From Perkinsus chesapeaki (Eukaryota; Perkinsozoa; Perkinsida; Perkinsidae), in contig JAAPAO010000178.1 in the NCBI GenBank assembly GCA_013115145.1, forward strand, positions 1-57,334: 57,334 bases of DNA. The letters run 5' to 3'. Shown here piece after piece: positions 46,105 through 57,334 of this stretch. The notes beneath the pieces were generated by a model. The model made no database searches, was not told the DNA's origin, and saw only the letters and a program-made list of their open reading frames with translations. The position numbers were made by a program, and so were the translations under genes. Numbering within the stretch: the first letter of the stretch is position 1; the number at the start of each line of letters is the position of its first letter.

Positions 46105-47832
46105 TCAGCGATTATTAAGAGCAAGCGGGAGACCAGAGGGATCCGCAGCCGCCGGGGTGAAGGGGACATCATCCTGGATCTCCACCAGCATCAGCATGAG
46201 CCGCTTCTTCTTGGCTTCAAGTCTGACTACTAGAGTGTAGGTCACAACAGCCAGGACCACCGAAGACATGCTCAAGAAAGCTGCCGAATCAAACGTCTTA
46301 TCCCAGAAGATTATCGAGCACAAGTAGACGACAATAACCTAATGAAGAGAATAATTATACCACATTTCCGCCAAATCGCGTACAGCCAGAGCCTCTCCGA
46401 TGTTCTTGAGGACAGAATCAAGACTTCGCAAGAGGTACATAGTGCACCAGCCCTTAATAGTGAAGCTGGCGGCAACAGCCCAAGTGGAAATAGTCCATCC
46501 ATGGAAGAAGCCATACTCCCGCATTTCACCCTGAACAAAACAGCATCGTCCTCGGCAGCATGGATGAGCTGACCCTACGTCTTGGTCCAATGAGTAGGCT
46601 AAAATAAAGCAAGTCGTGAACCAGGCAATCTTATATTGTGCCATTTGGATGTAAAAGGGGACGTCCGAGTACTTCTTCATGTACTTATCGGCCAGCACCG
46701 CACACACACATGATATCGTAACCTTACAGCAGCAGCAGCAGTGTGGACGAGCCACCGAGAAGTCCGGAGCCTCACCTTGGACATGACGTATCCAACACCC
46801 AAAAGCTTGTGAAGGAAGCTCTGCTGTTCTTGAGGCTGACTCCCGAAGGAAGGATATGCACTATTATGATCTTCTATGACAAATGCACTCATTGAGGACA
46901 CAATCAGAGCCAACACCTAAAGGGTAGGGAAGGACAGGATGCCCCCGGGGGCCACTGGGAACGGAGAGAGGCCGAGTTAACGTGGCTACACTAGGATCAG
47001 CATGCGGAATGGATAACTAAAGTCTTTTTGTAAAAATCTAAGCCCGATCCTCCACGTTGGTGCACTACGAACTATATGGCGGCAAATACTAACGTTTTCT
47101 CGGATGCCAAATTGGGATGAAAAACGCTGTAATAATTTTTAGTGGTTGATGATGATGATGCTTACCACCCACTCCAGAGCTGTCTGACCCTGTCCTTTAA
47201 TTGCCCATAAAACCACAGCCGTAACGATGAGCTTAGATTGTCCTAAGACTTGGTATACCGCACCGTCCATGGCCGACATCGATTGCATCTCTAGGATATC
47301 TCCTATGCCAAACAAGGCTCCGATCAGCGAGAACACCTATCACAAGACTGTTCAAGTGTTAACTTCACCATCCAGAAGGCTACCTTGAAGGACTCCGGTG
47401 CGAGGCACTTTCGCAGCCAGTCAGGCCCCTCGAGGCTGTAGGCCATGTAGAGACCAACAGCAAAAGTGATAACACATTCCACAATCACCGGTGTGGCCTT
47501 ATTATAAAGGAACCTACCGAGCATCCCGTCAAGCTAGCTCGTAAGCAGCGCACATACCGCCCATCAACCTTAGATTCCTCCATCGTCATGGTATGTGCTC
47601 CCCGAACGATCACAAATACAGCCATCAGGCCCCACTTGCCCAAGTGAAGAGGGCTCCGCACCGGCCTCGGCTTGTGATCCTGGGCCGCCATAGCAGCCCC
47701 CCTTGTCGACGGCAAGTCCTGGAACGTTGCCTCACTGTAAGGGACCGTGACACTACTGCTGCCGTCCCCCCGTCCCGGTGCGCTCATGGTCTGCGTTGCT
47801 CCACCTTTACGGGGAGGAACCGAAGAGGGCAT
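46105..47832 (-). CDS. SLC35-type nucleotide-sugar transporter
   Basis: Spliced multi-pass membrane protein, start chosen at ATG 47832 (MPSSVPPRKGGATQ) after the stop-free but motif-less upstream frame. Helix-rich exons in order: HLGKWGLMAVFVIVRGAHTM; VECVITFAVGLYMAYSLEG; FSLIGALFGIGDILEMQSMS followed by AVYQVLGQSKLIVTAVVLWA; a loop; VCAVLADKYMKKYSDVPFYI; FHGWTISTWAVAASFTIKGW; and SSVVLAVVTYTLVVRLEAKK, ending LALNNR at 46105-46107. The helix pair with a YQVxxQxKLxxTA motif is the hallmark of SLC35A-type carriers that exchange UDP- or CMP-sugars for nucleotide monophosphates in the Golgi or ER membrane. The Lys-rich C-terminus is consistent with ER/Golgi retention. Substrate cannot be set from sequence. 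Introns are short, but some borders are approximate. Confidence 0.75.
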
Positions 47833-48067
47833 GAGGCGGAAAAAACTGGTAACTAATCGAGCTTCGCTCCGCCCTCGTGCACAACAAAAACACACATTTC
47901 CAGCACAAGAAACTGTCATGCTGAAACACTGCTGCACGGCACCGCCATTCTCTCTCGATCGGTCAAACACTTCTGTAAGACTCGACGAAGTGGATGAAGC
48001 TCATGACGGAGGATCTCCACAGTTCCCTCTGGCACAGGCTGACCACGGTGCAAATGTCCAAAGTCCA

Positions 48068-49720
48068 TTAACTCAGCAGTACCTCATCTCCGGCCTCGGC
48101 AACTATACTGTCCACGATTCGCCACAGCGCCTTAAGTTCGTTACTGTGCATCTGTGAGAGTACCGGACAGGACAGCACCAATGTGTCCTCAGCTTGGCCA
48201 CGACGTTTATATAAATCTGCAAAGAGCGTCAATGGCCGACGACGACGAAGCATTACTAGCGCAAGTAGAGGTAGGAAATGGAATTATAAACCTGGGTGTC
48301 TACGACGGCGGGCTGCATATCGTATAGAGAGCTTGCCCTTTATATTATTCCCCTTCTGTTAGTTACATACACTACCCTACGACGATAGAACAATAACTAG
48401 TAGAGATGGGACGAGGACTCCCAAACCAATCGACCACCTGCTCTATACTGCCCAGATCTTTACTAGGCTCAATTTCACAATAAACCAGTAAACGAGCAAG
48501 ATCGAATCTACACATACAAAACATATGATAATTCAGTCCTTCGAGAGCTTCCAGCAATCCCCTCGGACCGTTGCCGTCTTAATGCGACATCCAGCCCCCC
48601 TAATCGCCGAAGGCCCCAAGTACCTCCGTACTGCCTGTGTGGTGTCCTGAATGGCGTCCGCTGCACCTTTTCGGTCAACGGTTCCAGCCAGCTCGTCTGG
48701 AGGTTCGTCAATAGCTGAGAAAGGCCATTGGGAATACATAACTACACATGATGCTGCTGGCGCACCCGCTTGGCCACTGCTCTGTGGCCCAGTTCCCAGA
48801 ATCCCTCCACGGCCTTAATGGCATCGGGAGCCGGCACCAGATCGATGTGGAAGGGCAGTTCAGCTGACACGAGTAACATGCCACACTGGAGCCTAGATGG
48901 AATTCGGTTTGTCGAGGCTGTTTCCTCCGTAAAGGCGGGAGGGTCTGCTCCAACCCCCACTGCGCGAAGTGAATGGGATTCGATGCCTAGCCCAATTGAG
49001 AGTTCAGAGTTCGCATAGGTCACAATAAGACATAGAGGCTACGGTGCCGTGGTGTGATGACGAGCAAAGAGACAGAGTGCAGAATGAGCCTGAGAGGCCT
49101 TGGGTCGATATATTAAGTCTTCCAAAGGCAGACGATAAGACTGCCTCTACCATCCATCCTAACATGCACCCTTCTTACCGGAAGTAACGTTGATGAACTT
49201 CTTGCATATCCGTGGCAGATCCTCCCGTCTGCTGTCCACCATCGATATCCGATGGATAAGGTCGCATGCCAGTGACGGGCCCAGCCGATTGAAACTGTAG
49301 TGAAACGGTATACTATTTCTGCCGCTAGCCATGAACTTCCCTTCTGAGCAACGGAACAGCAACTGTATCGCTGACCTCCTCAAGAAAGCTACATTTTCGT
49401 CGATAGCTTCGAAATGGAACAATTCTTACTCAACCTTCCGAGAAAGTACTTTGTTGAATGCTCTCTTGTGTCCATGGGAAGCCCCCGACCTTCCCACCGC
49501 ACATGCCTACTTGTCAACTAGGATTTGTAAGCTCCTTAGTGCTGCATCAGTTTCCAATCCACCTCGGCCTTGTAGGCAGTGGGCAGCAAGCACCCTGTAA
49601 TGGGAAGTGACACTCAAGGACATAGAGAAAAGCCCTGAAAGCTCCCAGTCCGCCAGCGCAACCGCCAAACAAGGGAGTTGAAAATGTCGGCTATTGCCAT
49701 GCATAGGAGCAGCCATCACC
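48068..49720 (-). CDS. Unresolved gene, multi-exon, unknown function
   Basis: Several minus-strand frames look coding and are separated by likely introns: PCLAVALADWELSGLFSMSL (about 49700-49510), NVAFLRRSAIQLLFRCSEGK (about 49420-49160), SAELPFHIDLVPAPDAIKAV (about 49020-48745), and a last exon SQMHSNELKALWRIVDSIVA ending at 48068. Their order, direction and helical character fit a single soluble protein, but exon joins were not established. No family was recognised. It lies between the transporter start (47832) and the end of the coiled-coil gene. Confidence 0.35.
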
Positions 49721-52700
49721 GCGCTGACCGCAGCACACTCGGACCAAACACCGATGTTGAATTCCCTCGGGCGCTTGTGGGTCCTCCACCTCCTGCGGTG
49801 GACCAGACAGGCAGGCCCGGCGTGTAGGCCTTATGGAGGGCCAGCTGCGGTATAGGAGTGTTGCTGACCATTCGCATGCCGCCAGGAGTGGCCGACGCCC
49901 CGCCTCCATCTGGGGAGGAACTCAGACCACTCAGGAAAGAGGGGGCCGAAGGTACCGGGCTGCCGATGATCGGGACGAACCTGACAGAAATCCCAAGGGA
50001 CCAGCAGGTGACCCTCACTGCGCTGTAGAAGACTGTCGACTACTAGGGGCAGTGCTGCTGCTGCCCATGGTGGACCTATGGCTGAGAGAGCCAAGGTTGA
50101 TGAAGTGAGGTGGCCGAGGAATAAGGGAGGTCAGTGACGGTGGAGAGGGAGACTGCCGGACAAGGCCTGCTGGACCGCAGTGGCCCTAAGGACAGTAACG
50201 GAGTTCCTCAGGTATTTCACTACATTAGGCGTATCCCTTCTCTGCACTGCCTCCGAAGCAGCCAAGATAGGTGTTCCAGAGAGCTGCCGAGCTATCTGAA
50301 GGCGTACCAGTTACACTACTCGGAATGCCTAAGGCATACCAGTCTCCGCTGCCCTCCAGCAGTGTACGTGTTGGCACTGTAGCGTCTTTGGACCATAGCA
50401 GGCTGCGGTGCCCACATCACCGGGCTCTCCTGGCCGGACAGACCACCACTGTTCGGGCGCCACGCTGAAGATACCAATGGTATAGCGACTCACATACAGT
50501 GTCGGACCTCGCAACAGGTCCACCGATGGAGGCCCCACCGTAGGACAATGGCCACCAGTTGTGTTAGGCACCTGAAACCCTCTTATCCACGTGGCAGAGC
50601 TCCCTGTAGGACCTCAGTCTCCGTGGAGGGTCGGGCAGATGCTGAGAAGTCCAGCCTCGAGCTCGGGACGTTGCCAGCAGGCCTTCGTCTGACCCCATTG
50701 AAGGTAGTGGCGCTCAGAGACAGCCTGGTGACGTCACTGACCCTGCCGGGCGTCGACACAGCCATAGGAGGATCCAAGACGTCCCTGCAAGCCATGGCCA
50801 GCCGCTGTTCTCTATCTCCGCTAGTACACTGTATTCGGCTGCGGCGGTGGTCGTCGGACATGGTCCTCCTCGGTCTCGGTGTCCGCCTGCATCACGGTGC
50901 TATTCCGCACCGTAGCCGCCGCCTCGATGGCCTCAATAGACATCTCAGCGGCCTCCTGAATGTCCCTTCCTATAAGTAAAGGTGCTGGTGGTGGAGCCAT
51001 TGTTCTTGAGACGTGCTGTCTCGGACCCTACAACCCGGCAAAGATCCACCGGACTGGTTGCCATAGTACCTTGGAGATCCTCAACGAAGGAGCCCTTACA
51101 GGCGACTCGGACGTCTCAGACTTCTCCGCAGCTGACTCGTCACGATCAACCTCAGTCTGCCCTATCAACTGGCCACCACACGAGGTACCATATCCCACCT
51201 TCCCTGTGGTCGAAGCGTTCCCTGCTACTGGTCCACTCAGCTCCACTGTTGAGGATGCAAACATGCCAGTCTCTGAAGCCCACGGAGCCTCCTTCATGAC
51301 ATCTTGCTCCTCGGTACCTTGTGTGTCCACTAATATTGCCTTTTCCGCCTCTGACCCCTCTAGAGTGGTTTTATCGGACAGCACCGAGGACTCGCTGTCA
51401 CTGACCGGACTGCGGACGCTCGATCTGTTAGCCGTGCTCGCCAGCCTTCCACACAAGTTAGCTATTCGCGCCTGATCTGACTGATCCCAAAGCAGCCCTC
51501 GACTTGCCCTTGGATACGTCCTTCTCGGCCAGCTGGCGATCCCTGCTCTCAAGAGCTGCCGTCAAGGCCTTGATGGCAGCCTCTCCTCCCAATCGCTCCA
51601 ATCCTTTCAGACTCGCACGTGCTTGAGAAAGTTGGAGTGACAGCTTCACGTTGTCATCTCGCAACCTGCATTGGCCAATTAATCTTTAATGCGATGTAGA
51701 CAAGCCAACAAAAACGACCTCTTTAAAGACGTAACTCCTCCGGGATGTTTATACCTCCACGTCTTTAAAGACGATCCTGGATGTTTATACCACAAATGAT
51801 TCACTAGGACTCGGTATGGCCTCAGGTTAGAAATGACATTCGCTAAATGCCCTGGACGCCTCAAGGAGAATGTGTGGAGCGGAGATATACCAGGTTCACT
51901 AGGAAGACTAGCCCATCCCGATCACATCATGAATATTCCCCAATTACCGCCAAGTCTACCAGGTGCGTTATACGGTAACCTTTAACGAATATCCCCGGCA
52001 TAAGCCCCCTACTACTCGTGAGCTGCCTTGATGACTGATACCAATAGCGTTCGTTGCCTAGCAAACAGGCGTGGTGTAAGGAGACCATCCGTGGGCACTA
52101 GAGATAAGCTTCCCTCCTCCTTCGCCAGGGTCCGTGCCACGTCCAACCCAAAGCGGATCTCTTCCTCCTAAAGATAGGTTCATGCGCTCGTACGTAGGCA
52201 CAATTTATCACCTTATTTTTCCGAATCTTCTGAATTTGCTCTCTTAGTAGGCCAGCCTCCTTCCGAGCCTCACCGAGTTGGCACTGTAACTGCACGGAAG
52301 CTCCGTTCCAACTCAATGTTCGACTGCGGTACTTCTCTAATGACTTGAGGGTCACCATATGCTTGCTGGACACTTGATATAGAGGAGCCTTCCAAAGCGG
52401 TCTGAATAGGGACATAGTGCTGCTGCCCAGGTAGACAGCCCTGCATTGCCTCTAAAGCGGATATCCTCTCCTTCTGGGCACATACAATGTGTAGCAAGGA
52501 CGCTGGCCTGGAAGGGGGCAAGTTCGAGAAAGAAGACAAGGCGTTGTTACTTCCTGTCGTGATCCTGGACCAGCGAACGCATAATGTCTGCTGAAGCAGT
52601 CAAGAGATCTCCCTGAGCCATGACCACATTAGACTGTAGGGGGGCCCTTCCATCGTACTTGACCGGGGTCGTGGGAATCGGTATCGTCTAGGCGATCAAG

Positions 52701-52751
52701 GAGCTGACGTGCCCTCCGCCACACAGAGTCTTCTTTGGTTAATTCGGACAT
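49716..52751 (-). CDS. Coiled-coil and disordered protein, multi-exon
   Basis: Start ATG 52751 (MSELTKEDSVWRRARQLLDR). Exons join well: DPGQ to GDLLTASADIMRSLVQDHDR, then KPASLLHIVCAQKERISALE, then coiled coil GEARKEAGLLREQIQKIRKN, EEEIRFGLDVARTLAKEEGS, and KAAHE to LRDDNVKLSLQLSQARASLK across a ~347 nt intron (52014-51668). The coiled coil then runs GGEAAIKALTAALESRDRQL, after which long Ser/Thr/Pro/Gly-rich disordered exons reach about 49.7 kb. Near 52300-52310 the frame shifts by one base with no room for an intron, between IELER and VQLQCQLGEARK, so the copy carries a frameshift or there is a sequence error. Scaffold or cytoskeletal roles are typical for such proteins, but no family was recognised. 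The 3' end is uncertain. Confidence 0.55.
51721..51793. repeat. Imperfect direct repeat inside the large intron
   Basis: Two copies of CTTTAAAGACG...GGATGTTTATACC lie about 43 bp apart, the second slightly shorter. The second copy starts within CGTCTTTAAAGACG, which is itself a palindrome. It lies in the unusually long intron of the coiled-coil gene. Confidence 0.7.
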
Positions 52752-54585
52752 GATGCAGGTGAATTGTTATGAACTGTTGCAACAAGCAACTTTCGATGTC
52801 GACTGAGCAATTTCATCGTCATGCGTTATGCTGGTTTGTCGACCCCGGGTTCGATCCCGGGGGCAGACAGTATTCTCTACAGAAAATTTGGATTTCTATT
52901 ATTATCGTTCCAAGAATGATTGACCCCGGGGCTTATCTCAAAAGTAGAGCTCCCTCAAGCCTTAAACAGCTGAAAAGGTCGAGCTGAACGGGCTCTACAA
53001 GTTCTCGTTACGAAGCTCAATAATGCTTGTTTAACCCTGTAGCTGCTTCACGGGGATTAACAACGGACTCTTCTTCAGAGAAGGCTCCGTAAAAGATGCA
53101 AATTTAAAGGTTAACTTATTCAATAATCTCTAGCAAGCCATTAGCCGGCTTCTAAGGTTCTTAAACGCGCGTGCGGGTCCTGACTCGAAAATTGTCAAAG
53201 CATAATGGAGTTGAAGCCAGTGAGACTTCGACTGGAGCAGTTTGATTCAATTTTTACTTTGGGCCGATTTCTCCACGACAAATTTGGAGCCATGATTGCG
53301 TCAATGACGAGACGCGGGTTCAAATCCTAGCTAAGGAATGCCTTTCTTCAGCCAATAAAAGCTCGAGAAAGCTTCTTGAGGTATAAAAAGCTTCCTTGAA
53401 AAGCCGAAACTTCCGAAATCGGTTACCCTATCGAACTTGTGCGAGCTTCTTATCCCCTAGGAAGCGGTTGTTCGTTCAAGGGACTTTGAGGGTTGAGGCG
53501 TTCGGATATCTAGCAATATCTATCAACTTTTCATTGCACTATTTTATTTGGAAAATCAACCTCGCCCAGTGTTCTGCACGCAGCTGTGGTAATAGGAGTC
53601 CAGCTCCTGCTGGTTATCCATATAGCTGTTACAGCTAAGCTGTATGATGCTGCTTAAGAACATACCCCTGAATTCCTATGATCGCCGTGTTCACCAGACC
53701 CTTGGACGAAGCACGAGTAAACTTGCCAGTGACGCGGCCTCTGGGAACCCGAGATCAACGAAAGGGAGTTGTTGAGAGCTCTAGGAGTTCTCGGCTGCAA
53801 ATAGCATAGCTGCTAGTCGTAGCCCAAATAGTGGCACGTATGATCATTACAGGCTTACTAATATATTTAGATATCTAAGTAGCTGATGACAGATAGAATT
53901 CCACAGCTGCCAACCTAGCTATGGATTCCCATATCTTGGGCTAACGTAAGCTCCTTGTGCTCGAAGTCGACCTGGTATTGGCAAAATACTTCCAGTAGGA
54001 AGCTCTCCGACATGTGTTATGTGTTTTCCTAGTCTAAACCCTGTTGGTGGGGCTTTTCGATAGATGGGTTCATCCCTCTTAGATCTCCGGAGGGGTGGAG
54101 TATAGCTTTTACAATGTTAGGTCTGTGAGAAATCCACCTGCCCTGGCAGCATACTCGTCTGAATACCTCGGTGGTGCAACTAAGAAATATATGGCTTTGA
54201 GCACGCTTCCGTGATGCAGAAGCGTGCAAGTTATGTGTAGCGCTATACACGATTTTCCTCAGGTTTCTGAAGGTAATAGGTTACCTTTGAAGTTCGCTTA
54301 CGATATTCCTCAAGTTGATGCGCCTTGGGCTACCGATTCTTTCACATGTTCAGAGTTTCAATACTAGCTTGTTGGCCATGATTTGCACGCAAACAGCTAT
54401 TTGGCAGTCGCCACATTATTACCGCTGAAATGTTCTTCGTACGTCACCGCTACTCTCCCCAGAATTCTCACCGAGCACCCTAGAGGAGTACATTCAACCG
54501 CGTCGTTTTGGTCGTCGTTGGCTATTCTCTCCTGTGTTATACAGTTTCTACTGCGGCCTCTACCAGTCCTACTTTTTTTCCTTCA
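52752..54585. other. Intergenic, with two tRNA T-arm-like fragments
   Basis: No gene supported. GGTTCGATCCC at about 52847-52859 sits in a GC-rich hairpin (CCCCGGG/CCCGGGG). GGTTCAAATCC at about 53308-53320 is a second B-box-like match. Neither has an acceptor stem or D-arm at the right distance, so they are not complete tRNA genes. A short frame at 53396-53638 has no recognisable feature. Confidence 0.45.
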
Positions 54586-54831
54586 ATGTCTGCGCACTAT
54601 CGTCGTCGTGATCCCCCACCCGTACAGGCACTTCCCGTATCGAGTCTTGGACAGTCGCCCTCCGTGGGGTCTTTCGATGAGAATGCCCATCGTGATGTTT
54701 ACATGGCAATGTGTTTCCACGGTTGGACAGCTCGTATGAGAAGTGCTCATGTTCCGCACCCCTTCAGGAAGGTTTTAATTCTTAATGTGAAGCCCGTGGA
54801 GACCACAAAGCCCACGATGTCAGACGTCTAG
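54586..54831 (+). CDS. Small protein of an AHVPH family, copy 1 (81 aa)
   Basis: ORF from ATG 54586 (MSAHYRRRDPPPVQALPV) to TAG 54829-54831. A Pro/Ser-rich N-terminus leads to a conserved-looking core: DVYMAMCFHGWTARMRSAHV followed by PHPFRKVLIL, then a short tail. The same core recurs in the ORF at 55558-55851. No known domain, signal peptide or membrane helix was recognised. The open frame extends upstream to 54508, but the internal Met is preferred as it starts the hydrophilic, alignable part. Function unknown. Confidence 0.5.
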   Translation: MSAHYRRRDPPPVQALPVSSLGQSPSVGSFDENAHRDVYMAMCFHGWTARMRSAHVPHPFRKVLILNVKPVETTKPTMSDV

Positions 54832-55557
54832 TATTTCTTACTCGAATCGTTATCGACCTTGAATCAGCATTTCGCCATCAGATCGAAAGGGTCTCGTGGT
54901 GGGCTTCAATCGTAAAAGTTGTATGAGTCTTCACTATTGTTACGGGCTACGATTATTATAGTGTAACCAGTGAATTATTTTTTGATGTATCCCAGCCAGT
55001 GAAATTCTTGTGAATCCTGGCCTACATCTATTGGATAACGAGGATCTCTGGATGTCATGGTCATTCTAGCTGATCGTTTGTCTCTCTATTTCACTGATTC
55101 TCCTTTCTAGTTATCTTTGTCTCACATCTTCCCCACTTATTTAACCTTTTCATTTCCACACTGTAAAATTAGGTCCAGAAGTCTGTATCGCTCATTTCAT
55201 CAAATGAAGTCTGTCTTAGTGGCTCAGAATCCTTACTACAACTACAAAGCTGTGAAATGTACCCCAACTTGACGTGGTCTACGGCAAGTGTTTAGCTGCC
55301 ATATTCTTTATGTCCGAAGTGATATTCTGTATCATCCGTTATGATCGCACCCTTCGTTGGTGAGAAGCTCTCTGTATAGTCCTCAGGAGTCTTATCAATA
55401 GCTCATGCGTGAAATCACAGGATCCCCATCCTCGCTCAGCACCACTTCTGTTTAAGTCGTTTTCCTTTACGATAATGTTTTTGGTTTATCAGTTATGGGT
55501 CTAAGATTGTCGTGCATGTTTCCGATAGTTTTTACTGTATATTTTTCACCGCTAATG

Positions 55558-55851
55558 CGATGCAGTAAGACGTGGCTACCGGATGTCCGTGACTGCGAAG
55601 CGATTCGCGAGGAGGACTCCTCCTCGAAACCTGTCGGGGAACTAGCCAAGGTTGATGACTCCGCAATGGAGCTTCCTCAAGACATTTATATCGCTATGAT
55701 GACACTCGGCAAAGAGGCTCGTGTCCGTGCAGCACATGTCCCTCATCAATACCGAGATATCCTTTTTATTCCGCGCTCATCGCCGCCGAGCCCTTCAGTA
55801 GAGATCAGCCGAGGCCGCAGGTCTTCATCTAGATCTACCGCGGCATCGTGA
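55558..55851 (+). CDS. Small protein of an AHVPH family, copy 2 (97 aa)
   Basis: ORF from ATG 55558 to TGA 55849-55851, about 0.7 kb after copy 1. The core DIYIAMMTLGKEARVRAAHV plus PHQYRDILFI aligns with copy 1 without gaps (D-V/I-Y-M/I-A-M, A-R-M/V-R-S/A-A-H-V-P-H, F/Y-R, V/I-L). An acidic segment precedes the core, and a Ser/Arg-rich tail (RGRRSSSRSTAAS) follows. The frame is open further upstream (to 55495) with a hydrophobic stretch, so the start is uncertain. No family recognised. Confidence 0.5.
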   Translation, partial: RCSKTWLPDVRDCEAIREEDSSSKPVGELAKVDDSAMELPQDIYIAMMTLGKEARVRAAHVPHQYRDILFIPRSSPPSPSVEISRGRRSSSRSTAAS

Positions 55852-57334
55852 CAAGCTATTGCTTTGTATAATTGAGACGATCTGTACTCTACGATAACGG
55901 TTGCCCAACGAAGGTGGTCTTCGTACTAACAATAATGCAAGGCTTGTTCTTGTATCATCATTTTAACCACTTCTTATCGCATACAGTGTTGCGTCATCTA
56001 ATAATGTGGGCTCCGGGCGGAGTTTCATTGACAAAGCATTCGATTATCGGCAACTGATTTATGATCCTTCAAGTGAGTATGAACGAAGTGCGAAGAATGC
56101 CATGATTAACATTGCTCTGGTTTTTCAACTTGGCGCAGGCTGTCTCCTTCATGGTCGTATCATGGTTTCGGTCTTCGTCTACCGATAGTATCAATCCACG
56201 TATCTGATGTATATGATCTAGATGCGCACAATTGCTTCATTAACCTCCGTTATTTACGCATCAATCACTACTACAATACCTTTTGTATAATATCGTCTCC
56301 ATTGGAGTTGTAATTCGTTCGGTGTGGTCTTCCTTCACGCCTGACCACAAAGTATCTCTTGATTTGGTGAGCAGCGAAAAACCGGCTGTGTGTGATAGAG
56401 ATGCACATCAACAAGAAGCTGACCGGGATGCGTAAGAAAGATCCTTAGTGTGTATACGTGCAGCTGTGTGATCTGTGCAGTCATGCCTTATCCATGGTGC
56501 ACAGCGCTTCAACTACCTACAATACTAAGAATACCTCCTCCGTTCTCAACCGTAACAACTTTAAGATAGACGTAAGGCATTATACCATATGGAACTTGCA
56601 GACTCTCAGTCTAGTCGCTCTGGACCAGAGCGATGCCTCTCCGGTTGGGGGCGAGTGGTTCCCGAAAGATCGGGCCTCACCGTGCGCGCAGGGAACTATC
56701 ACCCGCAGAAGAAGGATGAGTTTCATCTTTCATTGCAAAAGACCTTAGAGTTTTTCATGCATTCTGCAACTTTAAGCTGTCGTGCTAAGTTTTAAGTTTC
56801 AAATCTCGCGTGTGGTCTACGTTTGCGCTGCGCGAGGGTGGAGCTTTTCGTTTGCTGATGCCTGTGTTTCGTTTACTGGAACTGGGCGGAGTTTTGATGT
56901 ATAATGGTATTGATTTGACGATATTCAGAGTCCGTAACGAAATAAAAGTCATTACTACCAACGAAAAACTGAACTTGAAAGTTTCACGGGGAGCATGAGA
57001 TACTCAATCACTGGTAATGTAAATTTAATCCATGAATCTCCAGTAGGTTTCAGTGAAAAACTAATTTCATTTCCTGAATCCCAGCCGTAAATGATGTAGA
57101 GCCCATTATTGTGCCGAAGCCGGTCTTGCGTTACATGCTCCGATAGGAGAACTTACTCATCTACAACGTGCCAAAGCTACGGTTTGTGAGTAGGTTAAGC
57201 AGCCTTAAAGTCATGTGGCAATCACCGTACGCATAAATATCTCGAGCTCTCCTGGTATTACCACGGGGTAACTCGTTAACCCTACATTAAAAAGTCACGA
57301 TCGAATGGTGCTTATGCGCACGCGGAAGAGACGT
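55852..57334. other. Region with no supported gene
   Basis: Short frames such as 56589-56795 are present, but no motif, splice structure or paralogy could be established. No RNA gene or repeat array was recognised to the window end. Confidence 0.4.

Noticed and set aside
50960-51475. 171-codon plus-strand ORF
   Set aside because: Opposite to the disordered exons of the coiled-coil gene, where exon joins support the minus strand.
52840-52875. Possible tRNA gene (GGTTCGATCCC with GC-rich hairpin)
   Set aside because: The 3' stem partner, D-arm and anticodon arm are not present at the required distance.
53300-53340. Possible tRNA gene (GGTTCAAATCC)
   Set aside because: T-stem pairs poorly and no acceptor stem was found.
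1-57334. CRISPR array, rRNA, or bacterial-type operon
   Set aside because: No spaced direct repeats of CRISPR type, no rRNA-like stretch, and clear spliceosomal introns throughout.

Overview
This is a gene-dense nuclear segment of a unicellular eukaryote, most likely an alveolate of the Perkinsus type. The taxon is an inference. What the sequence shows is many spliced genes with very short GT-AG introns (41-49 nt is common in the genes worked out exon by exon), genes about 100-300 bp apart in same-strand blocks, local tandem duplications, and extracellular proteins built from cysteine-rich modules. There are no bacterial operon signals, no rRNA, no complete tRNA gene and no CRISPR array.

Layout. 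1-9.1 kb (+): the end of a Tc1/mariner transposase, a 7 x 35 bp tandem repeat, then two genes for concatenated truncated (2/2) hemoglobins. The first keeps three globin domains and lacks its 5' end in this window. The second has a coiled-coil start and eight globin domains that alternate strictly between two types. 9.1-14.5 kb: a gene-poor, repeat-rich stretch with a small secreted cysteine-rich protein, a truncated relative of it, a perfect hairpin and a ~0.66 kb foldback element. 14.5-22.5 kb (-): branched-chain 2-oxoacid dehydrogenase E1 beta, enoyl-CoA hydratase (both mitochondrial, same catabolic pathway), a 1.2-kilo-residue WD40/cysteine-module ectoprotein, and a charged coiled-coil protein. 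22.8-40.3 kb (+): two tandem P4-ATPase phospholipid flippases, the PP2A catalytic subunit, a zinc-knuckle protein and a polycystin-2-like channel. 40.6-52.8 kb (-): an EEP-family nuclease/phosphatase, a PPPDE (DeSI-type) protease fused to an FHA domain, a putative secreted cysteine-rich protein, an unrecognised protein, an SLC35-type nucleotide-sugar transporter, an unresolved gene, and a coiled-coil/disordered protein. 53-57.3 kb (+): mostly non-coding, with two small related ORFs.

The most notable points are the (II-I)x4 globin concatemer, near-identical islands shared by the two flippase genes exactly over their catalytic motifs (one island carries a whole intron), introns carrying a tRNA T-arm-like motif, the PPPDE-FHA fusion, and the close pairing of two valine/isoleucine catabolism genes. 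Exon borders were placed by hand from splice signals and protein-family continuity. Borders in the 43-52 kb minus-strand genes and the polycystin ectodomain are approximate.
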